Positions 63,949-64,000 of a DNA stretch of 64,000 nt are shown piece by piece (position 1 is the first letter of the stretch; every line of letters begins with the position of its first letter). The stretch spans positions 1 through 64,000 of the forward strand of contig NZ_JQKJ01000011.1 in the NCBI RefSeq assembly GCF_000745975.1, written 5' to 3'. Source of the stretch: Desulfobacter vibrioformis DSM 8776. Its GTDB lineage: Bacteria > Desulfobacterota > Desulfobacteria > Desulfobacterales > Desulfobacteraceae. Under the pieces are notes generated by a model. The model was not told where the DNA came from, made no database searches, and saw only the letters and a list, made by a program, of their open reading frames with translations. The position numbers and the translations under genes are program-made.

Positions 63949-63950
63949 GG

Positions 63951-64000
63951 CTATTTTTTTTCCTTGTCGTTATGAAAACCGTTTGCAATGCGGCCTCTGG
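63951..64000 (-). CDS. C-terminal end of an upstream gene (partial)
   Basis: The minus strand from the window edge reads RGRIANGFHNDKEKK and then stops at TAG 63951-63953, two bases before the FAD oxidoreductase ATG. Tight spacing fits an operon with a preceding gene, perhaps a GlpA-like dehydrogenase. Only about 16 codons are visible, so identity is open. Confidence 0.4.
   Translation of the reverse strand, partial: RGRIANGFHNDKEKK

Noticed and set aside
1-64000. tRNA, rRNA and CRISPR arrays
   Set aside because: No T-loop/acceptor patterns, rRNA segments or regularly spaced direct repeats were recognised by eye; a tRNAscan or CRISPR finder was not run.

Overview
The window reads as chromosomal DNA of a strictly anaerobic, acetate-oxidising sulfate reducer of the Desulfobacteraceae (Desulfobacter / Desulfobacula / Desulfotignum-like). 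This is inferred from gene content. There is a succinyl-CoA:acetate CoA-transferase of the AarC type (the acetate-activating step of Desulfobacter-type TCA cycles), a GTP-type PEP carboxykinase, an NfnAB/SudAB-type electron-bifurcating transhydrogenase, an octahaem class III (c3-like) cytochrome, a CoA-disulfide/persulfide reductase with a rhodanese domain, a spd-type EF-G, and a very dense set of chemoreceptors and hybrid kinases. No rRNA, tRNA or CRISPR array was seen.

Layout. 1-988: an intact IS982-family element with 17-bp terminal inverted repeats. 1042-3935 (minus): spd-type EF-G followed by a small RecA/KaiC-like ATPase. 4279-4920: rsmG. 4950-11134 (plus): a translationally coupled five-gene operon combining a periplasmic-sensor/PP2C phosphatase, a ComA-type phosphosulfolactate synthase, a histidine phosphatase, an SLC13-like permease and a second solute-binding-like protein. 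11235-16669: ileS-lspA-lgt-holA. 16750-19037: Uma2 nuclease and pyruvate kinase. 19297-38580: a 19-kb signalling island. It holds a PAS kinase and sigma54 regulator pair, a degenerate receiver, a Cache/GAF/PAS hybrid kinase, three methyl-accepting chemotaxis proteins, and a tandemly duplicated hybrid kinase whose first copy carries a 14-bp deletion. Two sigma54 promoters, a MITE with its target-site duplication and other palindromic repeats lie between these genes.

38708-46198 (minus): a compact six-gene operon encoding an ATPase, FecCD permease, binding protein, TonB receptor, radical SAM enzyme and SAM methyltransferase. The radical SAM enzyme carries at its C-terminus a domain homologous to the C-lobe of the operon's own metallophore-binding protein. 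46774-54956: a sugar-nucleotide epimerase, acetate CoA-transferase, CoA-disulfide reductase/rhodanese, DUF309, octahaem cytochrome, tmk, DUF3842 and a CooT-like nickel protein. 55058-59492 (minus): NfnAB and PEPCK. 59682-61039: a PHP phosphoesterase and a Nim-like flavoprotein. 61090-64000 (minus): a lipoprotein, a DeoR/GlpR regulator and a FAD oxidoreductase, probably the end of a glycerol-3-phosphate-type operon running off the window.

The two most promising candidates for an undescribed system are the radical-SAM/binding-protein-fusion uptake operon (38708-46198) and the sulfolactate-type sensor operon (5066-11134). The sigma54 promoter with paired upstream palindromes at 23303-23491 gives a testable wiring of the signalling island.
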